DNA from: Ophthalmolycus amberensis
Lineage: Eukaryota > Chordata > Actinopteri > Perciformes > Zoarcidae
DNA: 64,000 nt
Reading direction: 5' to 3'
NCBI GenBank assembly: GCA_024529925.1
Contig: JAFEUB010000794.1
Location: 875,501 to 939,500 of the forward strand
Shown: positions 34,851 to 48,633 of the stretch, piece by piece
Layout: each line of letters opens with the position of its first letter
Position numbering within the stretch: the stretch's first letter is position 1
Made by a program: the position numbers and the translations under genes
The notes under the pieces: generated by a model
Database searches by the model: none
Told to the model about the DNA's origin: nothing
What the model saw: only the letters and a program-made list of their open reading frames with translations

Positions 34851-37800
34851 ATGAGGACCACCGAGGAGGCAGAGGGCTTTGACGGCGAGGCCTCCAACAC
34901 GTCTATGATCTCCGGGGCCAGCAGTCCGTATCAACCCACCACCGAGCCCGTCCATTCGAGGAACGTTTTGGGGGGGATACGGTGCGACATGGAGTACCTA
35001 AAGTCATACTTTGGGATTTTAAAGATGGTTGAAGTGGTAAGTTTGAGCACATCACTGCAATGTCCATAGATGTAGCTACAGCTAGCCTGCACATACAAGT
35101 GAGTAAAACTAACTGTGACGCACCGTTAGTGGATCACATCCACTGAGCAGCTGCAGCCACGAACATATGGACAACATGGCTCTGCAGGGAAAGTGCTTTT
35201 CTCCTTTTAAAGCAATACTCCAATATGTTAGCATTAAAACCTCACAGTTGACTTCTATCTATCTCTGAAGTAGGAAGCCCAAAATGTTAATTCGAACAGA
35301 TGTGGCTCTACAGGTCCTGGTTTACTCTGCTCCACACCCCCTAGAGTGGTTAGTAAGGGTTCATGCTAACAGTATGCCTACCACACCGTGGCACGTAAAG
35401 GTACCGGGGTGAGGATCCCAACTGTCAATTTAGAGAATTTAGCTCAGCTGGTCAACCATGAATGACTCTTATTTTGAAGGATGCACATTGGCTTCAACAA
35501 AATGGTACAGTCTTTAAGTGGCGTTATCCCCAACAGTACCTTTTTATTATTATTTTATTGTGTAGTATCTCGGTAGGAACCTGACATGTTTGCAAGTAGA
35601 TAGAAAATGACCTCAGATGTGTGCCTGCCCTCTGCTGTTCCCCTGCTGCTCTCAAAGTCCTTAACTGTGAGGCCACTCAAATAAATAAATACATATTCAC
35701 TGGTTTTTTTTTCAAATCAATACGTCTTAACCAGATGTCTGAACTGAGACAGAGGCACCAACAAAAGGCCCCTAAAGCTCTGGCAATTCACCAGAGGAGG
35801 AAATATCTATCGAGCCAGAGCCGTTTCTTCTCTTCTGGTGCCAAAACACACAGGCCTGCACACACATGATGTAGTGTGTCCACAACAGGAAAAACCATGG
35901 AGTTGAGGAAGCTAGCAACTACCTCTAACAATGTTTGTGGATAGCACAAGCAAACTAAAAGTCCAAAAACTGCAGAGTTCTGGCTTCTCTGCTTCACTTT
36001 TCAAACTTAAGTTTAAAAAGCTAGTGGCTGTCTGAGTGTCCCACTTTTCGAACAGACGTGCACAGTCAGCCTGTGCAGTTGCACACACCTGTGATGTTTA
36101 CTTCTGAGTACGTGAGAAGGAAGCCATTTGTCATCAGTGTGGGAGAAGTTTGGAGCAGCCAGTAACTCAGAAGACGATTCATATCCACGGTCTTCCTCAA
36201 ACAATATCAGATTGTCTTTGACTTGTCTGCTGAATGACGGAACAGACTTTTTATTTCTGTATTTCTTCCACATCCCCCAAAGCTTTGTCTAAATAAAATA
36301 CAATCTAAAATTGGAAACTTGATTTGATTGAGACACTAACGGGATTACAAACTGACGAGACATTTGGTTTCTGTGCATTTCGGTCAACGACTAAAAAGTA
36401 TCACGGTTCAAAACCAGCCTTTTGTTCACAACCTTTACCACCAACGCCCCCCTGATACAACTAGAATGTAAATGCTGCTACCAGAACAGCACAACGTAGC
36501 ACAGAAAGAAAGAATGCCATGCAAATATTGCAACTCTGCTAATGTACTTTTTAAAACTGATGAACAAAACAAGTGCACACCCATCTCTCTGTGTTCCTGA
36601 AAGATCCTAAATATTTTTCATGTATATGCAAGGCAAGGCAAGGCAAGTTTATTTGTATAGCACATTTCAACAACAAGGTAATTCAAAGTGCTTCACATAA
36701 AAACCATTAAAAGCATCAAAACATAAGGCAAAAGAAAAGGAGATTTAAAAACAATTAAAGAAACAGTATAAGAAATACAATTCAGTAGTAAGATGCAGAA
36801 ATGCAGGAAATTGATTAATATATTAATTGAATGTGGTTCAATTAAAGGCAGCAGCAAACAGAAAAGTCTTCAATCTTGATTTAAATGAGCTGAGGGTCTC
36901 AGCAGACCTGCAGCTTTCTGGGACTTTGTTCCAGATATGTGGAGCAGAAAAACTGAACGCTGCTTCTCCATGTTTAGTTCTGACTCTGGGAACAGAAAGT
37001 AGACCGGTCCCAGACTGACCTGAGGGGTCGGGATGGTTCATAAGGTAGCAGCAGATCAGAGATGTATTTTGGCCCTAAACCATTCAGTGCTTTGTAAACC
37101 AACAGCAGGATTTTAAAGTCAATTCTTTGTTGGACAGGAAGCCAGTGCAAAGACCTCAGAACTGGAGTGATGTGATCCACCCTCCTGGTCTTAGTGAGGA
37201 CTCGAGCTGCAGCGTTCTGAATCAGCTGCAGCTTTCTGACGGACTTTTTACAGAGACCTGTAAACACACCGTTACAGTAGTCCAGTCTGCTGAAGATAAA
37301 TGCGTGGACAAGTTTTTCCAAATCCTGTTGAGACATAAATCCTCTAATCCTTGATATATTCTTCAGGTGATAATAGGCTGATTTTGTAATTGTCTTGATA
37401 TGGCTGTTCAGGTTGAGGTCTGAATCCATAACTACACCTAGATTTCTGGCTTGGTTTGTGGGTTTTAACATCAGTGACTGAAGCTGAGCGGTGATTTTCA
37501 ATTGTTCGTCCTTGGTACCAAAAACAATTACTTCTGTTTTATCTTTGTTTAATTGAAGAAAATTCTGGCACATCCAGTTGTTGATTTGTTCAATGCAGTT
37601 ACCCAGCCCTTGTATGGGATTATAGTCCCCTGGTGACATAGTTATGTAGATTTGTGTGTCGTCTGCATAATTATGATAACACACTTTGTTGTTTTCCATA
37701 ATCTGAGCTAGTGGAAGCATGTAGATGTTGAACAGAAGAGGCCCCAGTATTGAACCTTGGGGAGCACCACATGTCATTTTAGTCAGCTCTGATGTGTAAT

Positions 37801-40800
37801 CAGCTACGGACACAAAGTATTCTCGGCCCTTCAAGTAGGATTCAAACCAGTTAAGTGCTGTGCCAGAGAGTCCCACCCAGATTTTTAGTCTTTCTAGGAG
37901 TATGGCATGGTCGACCGTGTCGAATGCAGCACTGAGATCTAGTAACACTAAGACTGAACTTCTGCCATTGTCTATGTTTAAGTGGATGTCGTTGAAAACC
38001 TTAACAAGAGCAGTTTCAGTGCTGTGGTGCTGTCGAAAGCCTGACTGGAAAACATCAAAGCAGTTATTTACGGTCAAGAAGTTGGTCAGCTGTTGGAAAA
38101 CCGCTTTTTCAATTATTTTACTTAAAAATGGGAGGTTTGATATTGGCCGATCATTTTTCATCGTTGCGGAGTCTAAACTAACCTTCTTTAGGAGTGGTTT
38201 AATAACCGCAGTTTTTAGGGCTTGTGGGAAGACACCTGAGAGAAGGGATGTGTTTACAATTTGTAAAAGATCAGTGGTCATGCAGTTCGAAATATTTTTG
38301 AAAAAGTGTGTTGGTAGAATATCCAAGCAGCAGGAGGATGACTTCAGATGTTGTATAATGTCTTCTAGGCTTCTACGGTCGATTGAATGAAATTGTGTCA
38401 TGATATTTGAATGGATGTTAGATCGGGACAACACATATCCTGTGGTTGATGTGGAGGCACTGACTGCTTGTCTAATTTTCTGAATTTTGTCAGTAAAAAA
38501 GGAGGCAAATTGATTGCATGCCCAGGTGGATTGGAGTTCAGCAGCTACCGACACTGGAGGGTTTGTTAGCCTATCGACGGTAGCAAATAAGGCGGTCAAA
38601 ATGCAGTCAAATATAACAGCTATGGCACAGCTAATGTAAATGCATTATCTTACTTCCTTCTGTTTGTGCTTTCTATCTACTTGAATGGTTTGTTCGGCGC
38701 TGATGCTGACTTTCCAGTTTGAGCTAGTCAAATCTCCTTCACCGCCAAGGACGGGACCATTGAAAGTCATCCAAGTTTACACTCGGTACCTAAGAGGAGG
38801 CCGACAAGGCTTTGCTGCCAAACGCTAATAGCTTCACTGGCTTGCATTTTTATTGTTCTGTCCTCTTTAATTGTTTGTCTCCGTCCCAGCTGAGGCTGTG
38901 TGGTGATCTTTTAGAACTGATTGATGCCGATACAAAGCCGACTGCATGTGTTGTACTGGTACAAGGACCTAATGCAGGAGAGTTTCTGCTTGATCTGGAA
39001 ACACTGCGGAGGAGGTTTTGTGCCTGTTATTCACATCACTGTGTTAACGGAAAGTTGCTCCGTGGCTGAAAGGGGGCGGTAGTCATGTGTTGTTTAATAG
39101 ATCGTCTTTGCACAGAAATAAGTCGTATGGAGTAATGGTGAGCATCGATGCAAAGTTGACTGGTCCAGTACACTGCATGCTACAGGCTGCTGATCCGTAC
39201 TGATCAGAAACAGCCTCCCAGTAGGATGTAACCTGAGCGAGGTGTGTCCATCTTTGTCCCTCTACTGTGACTGGGTCAACAAAGACCAACTGATATTCAG
39301 CGTATGACAGGAATCTGATACCTTGTCGGACCCGACGGAACACCAGTGAAACCCTCTTTGTTTCCAAACAAGCCTCATGTCTTCATGATGATTAGCAGTT
39401 CACTCACGATGGTATTTGAACCCACGTTTGACTATTCTAACAAGTGATAATTAAATATTATGCTACGGTGGGTTTTTTCAGTCTGTGGATGTTTTGTAAT
39501 GAAGTTACCAGATGCTCCCAAATGTCAGCGAGCACTTCCTGCTCTGAGAGAGACTGCATATGCTAAATTCTCTTCTGGTCGAAACATTACTTACTCGGGG
39601 CTTGATGGGAGACATAAAGACAACAAGGACACATTGTGCATGCATGTGGGGAGAGACATGCATGCTGTTGCCTGTACGCACGGTAACACACACTTACCTT
39701 ATTCCCTGGGGTGAAATATAACCTGCATTCAGGCTACTTTCTCCATCACATACATGATTGTGGGCGGCTGCTGAAGCATATTCGACAACTTGGGGTCATT
39801 TGTTTCGTGCACGAGGTCCCACAGCACTTGGGGGTGCAGCATATAATGTTGCGTAGTCTTCGCAGCGAGGCCTATTTGCTCCTTCATTCATTTTCTGCCC
39901 AGAACAGATGGTGTGTAAGACGGGGATCTGAGTTCTAGAGGCCTTTTTAAAGGCAACTAATCATGTGCATAATCCCAAAGATAAGGATTTGTGTGCATTA
40001 GGGAGAGAGAAGAGAAGGAGAGTTGATGAACAGGTTGTGTAGGGGTGAAGGTTGAAATCATTACTTACACGATTGTCCAGTAGTGCTCTGTGATCCCCTG
40101 TCTGCCTGACACCTGCTACAAATAGACCTGGGGAAAGCAATACGCTTCCTTCAAGAGATATGACATCACCCCTAGGCCCATGCAGCCCTCCACTCCCATT
40201 TGGGTGTAACCTTTTTGGTTGTGTTACAGTCACAGACGGACTGCTATCCAACTGCATGCTCTAATATGCCTTCAGCAGCTGCACAAAATATGAACTTTTT
40301 CATAACGTTGGCCGGACATCGGACGGGCTTTCTCTCGTCTTTGCTTTAGCGTGTCGCTGGTAATGTGAAAGCTGGACATGTTCTGTACATGCTTTGCTCT
40401 CTAGGATCTGTAGGTGTTTCCTGAACATTGGACCAAGAGTCTGTCACAAGCAGGAGAGTCACAAACGGTGGAGTCTGCTCATTAATCTGGATTAACAGGC
40501 TTGAATGTTGAGCTGCTGAGAGCTGGGAGACAGGAGGAGGGGTCGTCTGCTAATGAGACCGTTTGAGTTTGTCCGCAAATGTATTTGTTCAACAGTGTCG
40601 AGCAATGCAACTAGCTGTGGTGGATTCAAGATCGGAAGAAAATCTATATTGGGTTTCACAAACATTCCTAGTGTTAGGGTTTTAAGAAGTACTTAACTTT
40701 GAAGCTTGATGGACATTCTGGAGTCAGATTAGCGCCTTAATAAACAAGTTTCAAAGATCCAGATTCAAGCTCTTCTGAGAGTCTTAAAGACTTTTCTGCA

Positions 40801-43800
40801 AAATAAACGGGACAGCTGTCTTATCTCCAGAAAAGGCTTTGCTGTATAATTGGTTAAATTCAATTACTTCCAAGAACGTTGTTCCAAAGATAACTGAAGT
40901 CCCAAATAGGCACACAAAAACAGGAGAAATATAAATTTGCAAATAACTATTCCCCTTAAGTCAGTTTGTCACTTCTCAATGATGAACTTTGAGATTTGTG
41001 ACCAGACCAGTCTCCATTGTTAGAGTTTATGAGTCATTGCCCTTCTTACATCTTCTATGAATAAGGCCTATTTTAAACATAACCACACATTCACAGATGC
41101 AAACCGTAGGCGACGTCTCTCATTTCATCTTCATATCATAGATGTTCAGAACGGAGCTTTGCATGGAGACCACATCTATCTATTATTGTCGCCTCATTTG
41201 TTTTAGTGGCAAAACATTTGTAAGGATTTAAACATTCTCTTGAGATGGGGCTTTATGAAATAAATAATATTAATATTTATGAAATAATTATCGATATTCT
41301 TATTTATACAAACTAATATGTGAAAATATAAACAACCCCAAATTCATCTTTGCAACTACAGCAAACCCCAGACCCACCCCTGTACAACCCACGTGCTAAC
41401 GACTTTATGGTCTTTATTTTAAAAAATCCATTTCATCAGAGCTGGCATCATTACCCCGCAGCTCGGTATCAACCTGCAGCGTCTCGCTGATGGAGAATAA
41501 GCAGCTTATGAAGCCGCACTTCAGTCAACTCCGTCCTGTACCTTCAGTGAATAGAGGGGAGATAAACACAGACTAAGACGCAAGGCCTGCCATAGTGTAC
41601 ATGAAACTGCTCTTTTGGGCACAAGTACAAAATGAGTTTGATACAAGGAGTAAAAGAAATGTAGCAAATATTGTGCCAATTGCAAAAGCTCAAAATGTCG
41701 CCGTGGACTATTTTCTTACAGTTTAACCTCCCATCATCATCCCTCAACTCATACCCATCATTACACAATATATTGTAACAACGGTTGATACAAAATGTAG
41801 AACCTGCCCCTCTCTGGTAGAGCAAGCAGATCTGGTCTAAACTGGTTGAAATGTGGCTGCTTCAGGTCGGTAATATGTTGCAGTGGCATTCTCCTGGTTC
41901 TCCAATCGGTAATCTGCGTGTGGTTTCGTCGGAGGCGAGATGGCAAGAGGAGCACCTCAATAGCAGGAATTCTTCCCATACTGTGGTTTGTTGATGGATG
42001 TTGGCTGGAGGGACGCCTCTTCTCGGGCTGCCAGGAGTGAGACATTAGAGATGGGCTCACGACCTCTGCTCTATTCATAGGACCATCCCTTCATCATCTG
42101 GAAAGACACTCACTTAAAGTTACAGAAATGGCTACAGTACCCCTTTCATCCTTAAGAGCAGTATAACCAGGAGTCATTTATTTCTGTTATCTATTGAGGA
42201 AAGTATAACACTGTCTCCTCAACATCTCCTGTTCCTCACTTTAGGTCCTATCACTCATCGGATTCATCTGCATAGAGACTATCATGATGTGTTCTCCCTG
42301 TGGCGGAGTGTACTTCTTTGAGTTTGTCAGCTGCAGTGCTGTCGTGGTGACAGGAGTCCTCCTCCTCATCTTCAGCCTCAGCCTGCACACCAAGGTGCCC
42401 CACGTCAACTGGAGCCTCACGGTAGGTACAGGCGGACCGAATGTGACATCCGTAGTATGCCATAAAAAAAAGTGGTATTATATTTATTTATGATCAGGCT
42501 TAACACAAGCTCATTCTACCAGCAAAACTGTGAAACTTCAGTGAGGATGGAGCTGGTTGGAAGTGCAAACGGTTTCAGTGTTGCCACCAGGACAAGCATC
42601 GTCGGCTGTAGGCAAATGAGCTGGTGGGTGTTCTCCAGCAGATACTGGTGGCCTGTCAGTATTGGCCTACGTACACACATTGGTGTGTTCTGAGCTGCTG
42701 CCAAGTATCCTTTACAGAGAGGAGTGAGGAAAAAAAGCCACACAGTGTACATACTGTAGTGAAGCAGTGGATGTTAAGCCAGATGTCCAAATCCAACCAT
42801 AGCTATCAGATCGCTTTATGGCATCCTTGGTACAGTATTCCACCTCATACATGAAGGGAGGGAGGGAGGGCCTTTGGCTTCTACTTTTGGTGGAATGAAA
42901 CCTTTTCACAGTCTCGGAGTGGCAGTGCTTATAATCTAAAATCCTACCGTTGGTTCTTTTTCTTCGACGTTCTGTTCATTTTCTCCGGAGGCTCACTGGC
43001 ATGTCTCATGTTGGCTGAATTATTTTTCCATTCGGGTGATTAATCGCCAAGAAATGTGCAATTGTCACCATGTATTATTTGTGTTGTGGGTTGCCATTAG
43101 ACTTAGAGGAGGTTATTCTTCAAAGAAGTTAGACGGGTGGGCTTTTAAAAAAATATAATTAGTAATTACATATATTTGGACGACAACAAATTCTGTGTTG
43201 CAACACAAAAACCCTGTTCACTTTTGGTGAGTGAACTGTGGCAAAGACGGACTTACAGTTTGATTTCACAGTCTGTGCCCTGTGACTCCAAGCTGTTGTA
43301 ATTAACAAGCACATGATGCTCAGTTCCACTCCACAGTTGTAGGCTGCACCCCACGCTGTTTATGTCTATTAAGTTCAAAGCTGCTCCAGTCACATAAGGC
43401 CTCTGGGAATTCCACCATTAGAAAGCTTTTCAGAGTGTTCACCAACTGTTAACCCCTCTGCTGCCTTCCCCCCCCCCCCCCCCCCGTTTCCAAACTCTAC
43501 ACCGTGGACTGACGCTGCCATTCCTCCCCTGTGAAGTGAGCTGTTTTATAATGCGGTTCGAAGGAGGGTTTTGATCGTACAATTATGTGCCATGTGATCC
43601 CATCTCCTCCAATTCACCCTCTGTGATGACTTTGGCAGCACAGAGGGGGGAAACACAGGTCCTGACCGCCTCCCCCTCCCCTTCAACAAGGAAATGAACG
43701 CAGTCCAGGCGTCTTGTTATAAAGCCACTTGGTGACTTTTTTTTAGTTTTTAAGTTGAACTTCAGGGTTTAGTTCACGCGAATGAGCTTGCCTCGCACAA

Positions 43801-46800
43801 CCGGCTAGAGACATACGGGCAGACTACTCGGTGCATTGTTTTCCAAATAACTGTCGGCCACGCTGAGGGGGTTGTGGGACAGAAATGGGGCGACCGTAAG
43901 GACGCACACGGGGAAGAACATTCACAGCCTGAAGGGGAGGGACGGGGAGAGAGGGATAGTGTTGTTGTTCTCCCATCAAAAGGAGAGCATCGGTTTGAAA
44001 ACTCCAATATATTATGTTTTGTTTTGTTCTGGGGACAGACGGTATCTCATCACCGTTAATGCATGAATGAGTTGGGGATGAACGACTGGGCCTGTCACAT
44101 CCTGACACACGAGGAGCGTAGCGCTAAGCCGCTGTCTGTATCTGTTCGTGTTCCACAAATGTCTGTACGAGTTTTTAGATGTCGTCAAGATTGCTTCATT
44201 TTCTGTGTTAAATTGTTTTCTGCTTCCATATTCAGTATATTCAAGTTCCATAAGTTTAACTGCCAACAAAATATACAAAAAACTATATTATAACCACGTG
44301 CTTAAAAAACATGATTAGTTTTTGAACTCCAACCAATACTGAACTTAAAACTATCGACACCTTTGTTTTTTATTTGTTGACATTTTGGCAAATCTGCAAT
44401 TCCCGTTCACATTGTAGTGATGACAACTATTTGGATAAGTTGTTATACTGAAGTCAGAATCTAAGATCTTATCTAAAATAAGAGCTAAGATCAGACTTTA
44501 TTTGATCTATTATTTATTGTGATTTCTAAACCGATGTATGGGTGTTTGTTTTCATTATTCAAATAATATATTTGTCTTCAATTTACATACCTTTTTGTCA
44601 AAACCTGTACTGGATAATATTGCAAGTGAAGATCCCCGTTTTGATCATAACTTACCCAGTATGTCGTCTTTATGCATGTGTGTGTTAATCCTTTCCTGGA
44701 TGGCCCCGTGTTATTCTGCCAGTAGTGATCTACATCTCTCTGCTGAATCTGCACACACAGCTGAGGTTTGTGGTTATTATTAGCCATAGTCATTAATCTA
44801 TCATCAGCTCAGACCATAGACCACTCTGCTCATGTTGTATTTACTTTACCTACAAGCGGAATCCAACAAAAGCTTTCTTTGGTTTTGACAGCTGAAGTTT
44901 GCCACCCAGGCAGACAAAAGGCATGAAATACTTCCCGACTATCTTTATTTGTCTTTCAACAAGAGTTGGGCGTAGATGTGAAAGCCCGGAGAGATGTTGT
45001 ATTTTTGCATGAAGCTTTCAAGCTCTGTGGGACTTCATTCGACTGCCAGGAGAATAGATTTCATAATTAGTCGTCTTCTGCGTCCTCTAGGGTTTCCATA
45101 GTTGCAGTCCAAAGACTATTTCTGGCTTCTATCCTGAGAGCACAACAGAAACATAGAACCACATACAGTTACACGGAACAACATGTGGTACAATGAATCT
45201 CTTAACAAGCAACATTTTCTTTATTTTTTTTGCAAAAACCCGATATACAAGCAAAAAACTAAATTATTACTGACTTCTGATGACAGCCCTGATCCTGATC
45301 TCTTCTGTAAGACAACTTGTTGGAGTTTACTATTAAAAAAGACCACATTGTTGATACAGATTAGTGTTTACAAAGGCACAAATGGGGTAAAAATATCAGT
45401 TAGGTTTGTTTTGTATATTTTTTACTGCTGTGTTGTGGATGCTGTCTTGTTACTTGTAGCAGATAAAGTCATGGGGCTTTGTGCTTTTGGACAATGTAAG
45501 TTGGTCAAGGTTGACAGAGGTTTCAACTGGATTGTCCAACTGCTTGCTATAAGTACTAGATCTCTCCCCGTTAGTATAGTGGACAGTATCTCCGGGTGGG
45601 AGTAGCTCAGTTGGACTTGACCTGGGTTCAACTTAAACTCAGTTCATTTATGTTTGTTTTTTAAAGCATACTAGTTTGGTTCAACGTTCTGAATCTCAGC
45701 AGATAGAGAGAATAGTGTAAAACCATTATACCAGCCAATAATGAGCCACAGAGCCAGTGGTTTGGTCCAGTCTGTGCTTGTGTTATTTAAAGTTTTACAG
45801 AGTGCCGGCCTGGTTCAGATGTGGAATTTGTGACCTGAGTGAAGCAGAGAGGCTCAGGGTCAACTTCGGGGACTGAGCTGACTGGATCTTGAGAGAAAAT
45901 GGGATCTGAAAGCTGCAGAAAAGCCTTTCTACTCCTGAGAACGGGACACTGGAATGTTAAACAGTGTTTCCTGTCTAACCAGTTGGGCGAGATGGATGGG
46001 AGCGTGTGTTTGTATTGTGAGCACTGTTTGTAGTGTGCATCGGAGTGTGTCTTTGGGGATGTGTATTGTGTATGTGTGTGATGGGTGGGGTTATGATGTC
46101 GTTGTACATAGCATGAGGTGTTATGGTTCCATATGAATGCGTTACTGATTAAATTGCACTATCAGTTGCAGTTTTTCTGCCCTGCTGAGTTGTCTGTTGT
46201 GTCTGTTTCATCCTTTGCATCGCCGCTGTTGTATGAGCGTTGTGTGTCATATGAGAGACCACGTCTGTCATGATCACTATCACGCATGTGATCACGAGGG
46301 CCGTGCACCAGCCGTGCTGAGCGCCTCGTTATTAACCCTCCCGTAACTGCCTGCTCTGCTGAGAGCAAGAGTGGAACATCAAAGGGTAGAATCTCTTTCA
46401 TTCCCCTTCTCATGTGTAAAAAAAAAAAGTGGGGGATGGAGTGAGTTGTGTGTGTTTGTGTGTAATATGAGGTGCTCGGTGGCTTTTAAGTATGCTGTTG
46501 GTTTCTTTGCCCTCCTGCAGTTTTACAGTTGAGTTTGGCAGGATGTCCTACCTAGACGTGGCATCAGCCTTGTTGCTGAGACAAATACAGGTTTGAATTG
46601 TGTCAAAAAAAGCCTCAAATGTGTGTGGACTCTAAAAGGGATTCATTTATCTGTAGCTTTGATATTAGCATTGATGCAGCTTTACGTGCAGCATTATGTT
46701 TGGAATACATTTCAGATTTCATAAATACTTTAAACACTTTCATTGATGTGCTTTGAGGTTAAAAAAAAAAACGTCTCCTGCTGTGAGGAAAAATGATTAA

Positions 46801-48180
46801 AATGTAAAAGACAGGAGGCCACTGTTATAACATTGTTGCTTTGAGTGCTTTCGGTGCATTGAATTAAAGTGTTATTTTAAGCCTCCTGTGTGAATCGATA
46901 TTTTGTGTATATCATTGATGATTTTTTGAATTTAAATATGACATACTTCGTGTGGGGCTGGGGATTGAACCGGAATACATTTTTGGTTTTGACCAAAATG
47001 TTTCCATATGAAAAAAGTACTGAAAACTGGTATCACATGCTCTCTTTTTAAATCTTTTGATCAGATAGTTCCTGATTTATTGTTTTCTTTTTTTTTAGAA
47101 AACATGTATATATTCCACAACGTAAGGCATGTACAAACGTTTTGATATAGGTAGTGAAACTCAAGCATTGCCCTAACTGTATAAATGTATGCAGACATTT
47201 AATTTCATGCTTCACCACTGACAACATGATAAATGACAAATCATTTTTTAAGTTCTCTGCATCAGCAGCATAAAAATGAGTATTGATGAACATCTGGTTT
47301 CTCATGTAACTTTTGTTTTTGTGTGTCCCTGTAGGATCTGGTTAACACGGCTGCCAGCACCTTCTTTTTCTTCTTGTCGTCTCTTGTGTTGGCCTGCATC
47401 AACCATAACACTGGAGCTGAAATAGCAGCAGTGGTGAGTAGTCAGAACCATCCTCTTTTGCCAAGATATACAGATACAAAACATGGCAGACATCTTTACA
47501 AACCTCCTCTGATCAGTCATCAAGTTTCCTATCAAGGCATATCATTAGTGAACAATTCTTACTTAGAAATATACCGAGGCATTAAAAAGAGCTCAGCAAA
47601 GATCTCATTCAGGATACCCGACTCGATATCTCATATATGTGGCCGAGCAGAGCAAAATGCAGGAGCTGTTCCTGTTTGTGTTTTGTTCTGACCAGATCAT
47701 TGACTTATCTGACTGCTGCTGCTGCTGCCTGGTAGCTCCAGTTGCTATCTGATCTGAGTCACATGCTGCCTGATTACTGAGCAGATGGCATGTGCTGCCA
47801 AAGCAAACCTGAATGCACATTTCTTTAGCACCAGACCATTTGTGTGCAGGAGTGTGGGCTTTTAGCAAGCATGATTAAAGTCATTTTTCTGTATGTTTAT
47901 CCATGCAATTGAAAACATGTAAGCTTTTAAGCCTAATCGTATCAGTCTGTACACGTTTAGTCCTTTGTTCCACATTCAAATTCAGACATTGTTCTTCTAC
48001 TTCCTGTTTCCACAGATCTTTGGCTTCCTCCTGACAGGTGTGTATGGTACAAACACCTTCCTGGCGGTGCGGAGGTGGCGCCGTGGCAATGGGTGTCAGG
48101 GGGCGGCTCAGACCAGCGAGTACATGCGAGCGCGCACAGCATCTCGTGGAGAAATGGAGGCAAGACCTGAGCTTGCGTGA
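34851..48180 (+). CDS. cmtm4: CKLF-like MARVEL transmembrane domain-containing protein 4
   Basis: Four coding exons, all joined in phase 0: 34851-35036, 42245-42421, 47335-47433 and 48016-48180, giving 208 residues. CMTM4 is a four-pass membrane protein of the MARVEL family; mammalian work links it to PD-L1 stabilisation together with CMTM6, VE-cadherin trafficking and IL-17 receptor signalling. The N-terminal ASSPYQPTTEPV near residues 24-35 matches human CMTM4, as do ICIETIM, YFFEFVSCSA, DLVNT and GAEIAAV. Predicted membrane segments lie at about 55-77, 84-109, 122-144 and 150-172, with a short basic cytoplasmic tail ending RARTASRGEMEARPELA. The length matches the shorter human isoform; the extra C-terminal segment of the longer human isoform was not seen. 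The 7.2-kb intron 1 holds an antisense LINE. Confidence 0.94.
35037..42244 (+). other. First intron of cmtm4
   Basis: GT donor at 35037 and AG acceptor ending at 42244. Apart from the LINE at 36628-38645, I see no exon or conserved protein. Several open frames of 60-100 codons have no family resemblance. Confidence 0.85.
36628..38645 (-). mobile_element. 5'-truncated L2/CR1-superfamily LINE with frameshifted reverse transcriptase
   Basis: On the minus strand an open frame from about 38645 to 36974 encodes most of a non-LTR reverse transcriptase. Visible blocks in order are PLLKK, RPISNLPFLSKIIEK, FQSGFRQHHSTETAL, LLDLSAAFDTVDH, CGAPQGSILGPLLF, the catalytic box YADDTQIY, and the C-terminal LHWLPVQQRIDFKILLLVYK. 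Near 37018 the frame shifts: the expected tail (SVPRVRTKHGEAAFSF, ending KTFLFAAAFN) continues in another frame down to 36838. There is no upstream endonuclease domain, so the copy is truncated at its 5' end. The 3' tail is a (TTGCC)n repeat at 36628-36647 next to a common fish LINE end. It is a dead copy, fairly young judging by the long open frame. It lies antisense in cmtm4 intron 1. Confidence 0.88.
42422..47334 (+). other. Second intron of cmtm4
   Basis: GT donor at 42422 and AG acceptor ending at 47334. Contents include an 18-base C-run at 43468-43485 and a tRNA-like remnant at 45565-45640. No exon recognised. Confidence 0.8.
45565..45640 (+). repeat. tRNA-derived remnant (tRNA-Asp-like 5' half)
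   Basis: Bases 45565-45594 resemble the 5' half of tRNA-Asp, including the D-arm text GTTAGTATAGTGG, with about three differences in 30. The expected anticodon arm does not follow. Instead the text GGGAGTAGCTCAGTTGG, itself like the start of another tRNA, comes next, then a T-arm-like GGGTTCAA at 45624. Spacing is about ten bases too long for a tRNA. It is not a working tRNA gene; a tRNA-derived SINE head or a chimeric pseudogene is likely. Confidence 0.5.
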
Positions 48181-48633
48181 GAGCTGCCAGACAATCGGAC
48201 GAAATGAAAGTATTTCATTCAAGTCTTGAGTGGAAGGGCCATCTCAAGATCACCACATGCTTGTGACTTCTCCTGACTAACACCTCGGCTGTGCTTTCTG
48301 CCTGCCCAGCCACTGAATGAATCTTCATGTCAACGTCACAGTCTGAGGCTTTGTTTTTCAGGCACCCTGTTTTCAGTGACGCATAAAGACTCTGAAGTGA
48401 AGAGCTCCGGACAGAATTGAAGGTATTCCCTGTTTCATCCACATGTCTTTCTAAGTCAGTATGAAGGATAACTTCCACGAAGAGCCAAAAGACTGACTTC
48501 ACTCCAACCGTGCACTAACTAGGTGTTGACTTTTCATAAAGTTTTGTGTTTCACTGTGAAAGAAGTCGAGTTAAAGAAGGTCAACTTTTGTACAGTCTGC
48601 TTATTTCCCACCGCTGGCTGTGAAGCCTGTGGT

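Noticed and set aside
34003..34955. Many overlapping frames on both strands
   Set aside because: This is the GC-rich 5' region of cmtm4, where stop codons are rare by composition; only the ATG at 34851 leads to a conserved protein.
36838..37041. Separate 67-codon gene on the minus strand
   Set aside because: It is the C-terminal tail of the LINE polyprotein after a frameshift, not an independent gene.
37860..38390. 176-codon open frame on the plus strand
   Set aside because: It is the antisense of the LINE reverse transcriptase.
38812..39367. Open frames of 85 and 94 codons in cmtm4 intron 1
   Set aside because: They show no recognisable family, no convincing splice context, and lie inside a large intron; I keep no call.
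41544..42078. Two minus-strand frames of about 100 codons
   Set aside because: They have no family resemblance and sit in the cmtm4 intron just before exon 2.
45565..45640. Functional tRNA-Asp gene
   Set aside because: The anticodon arm and 3' acceptor half are missing and spacing is wrong.
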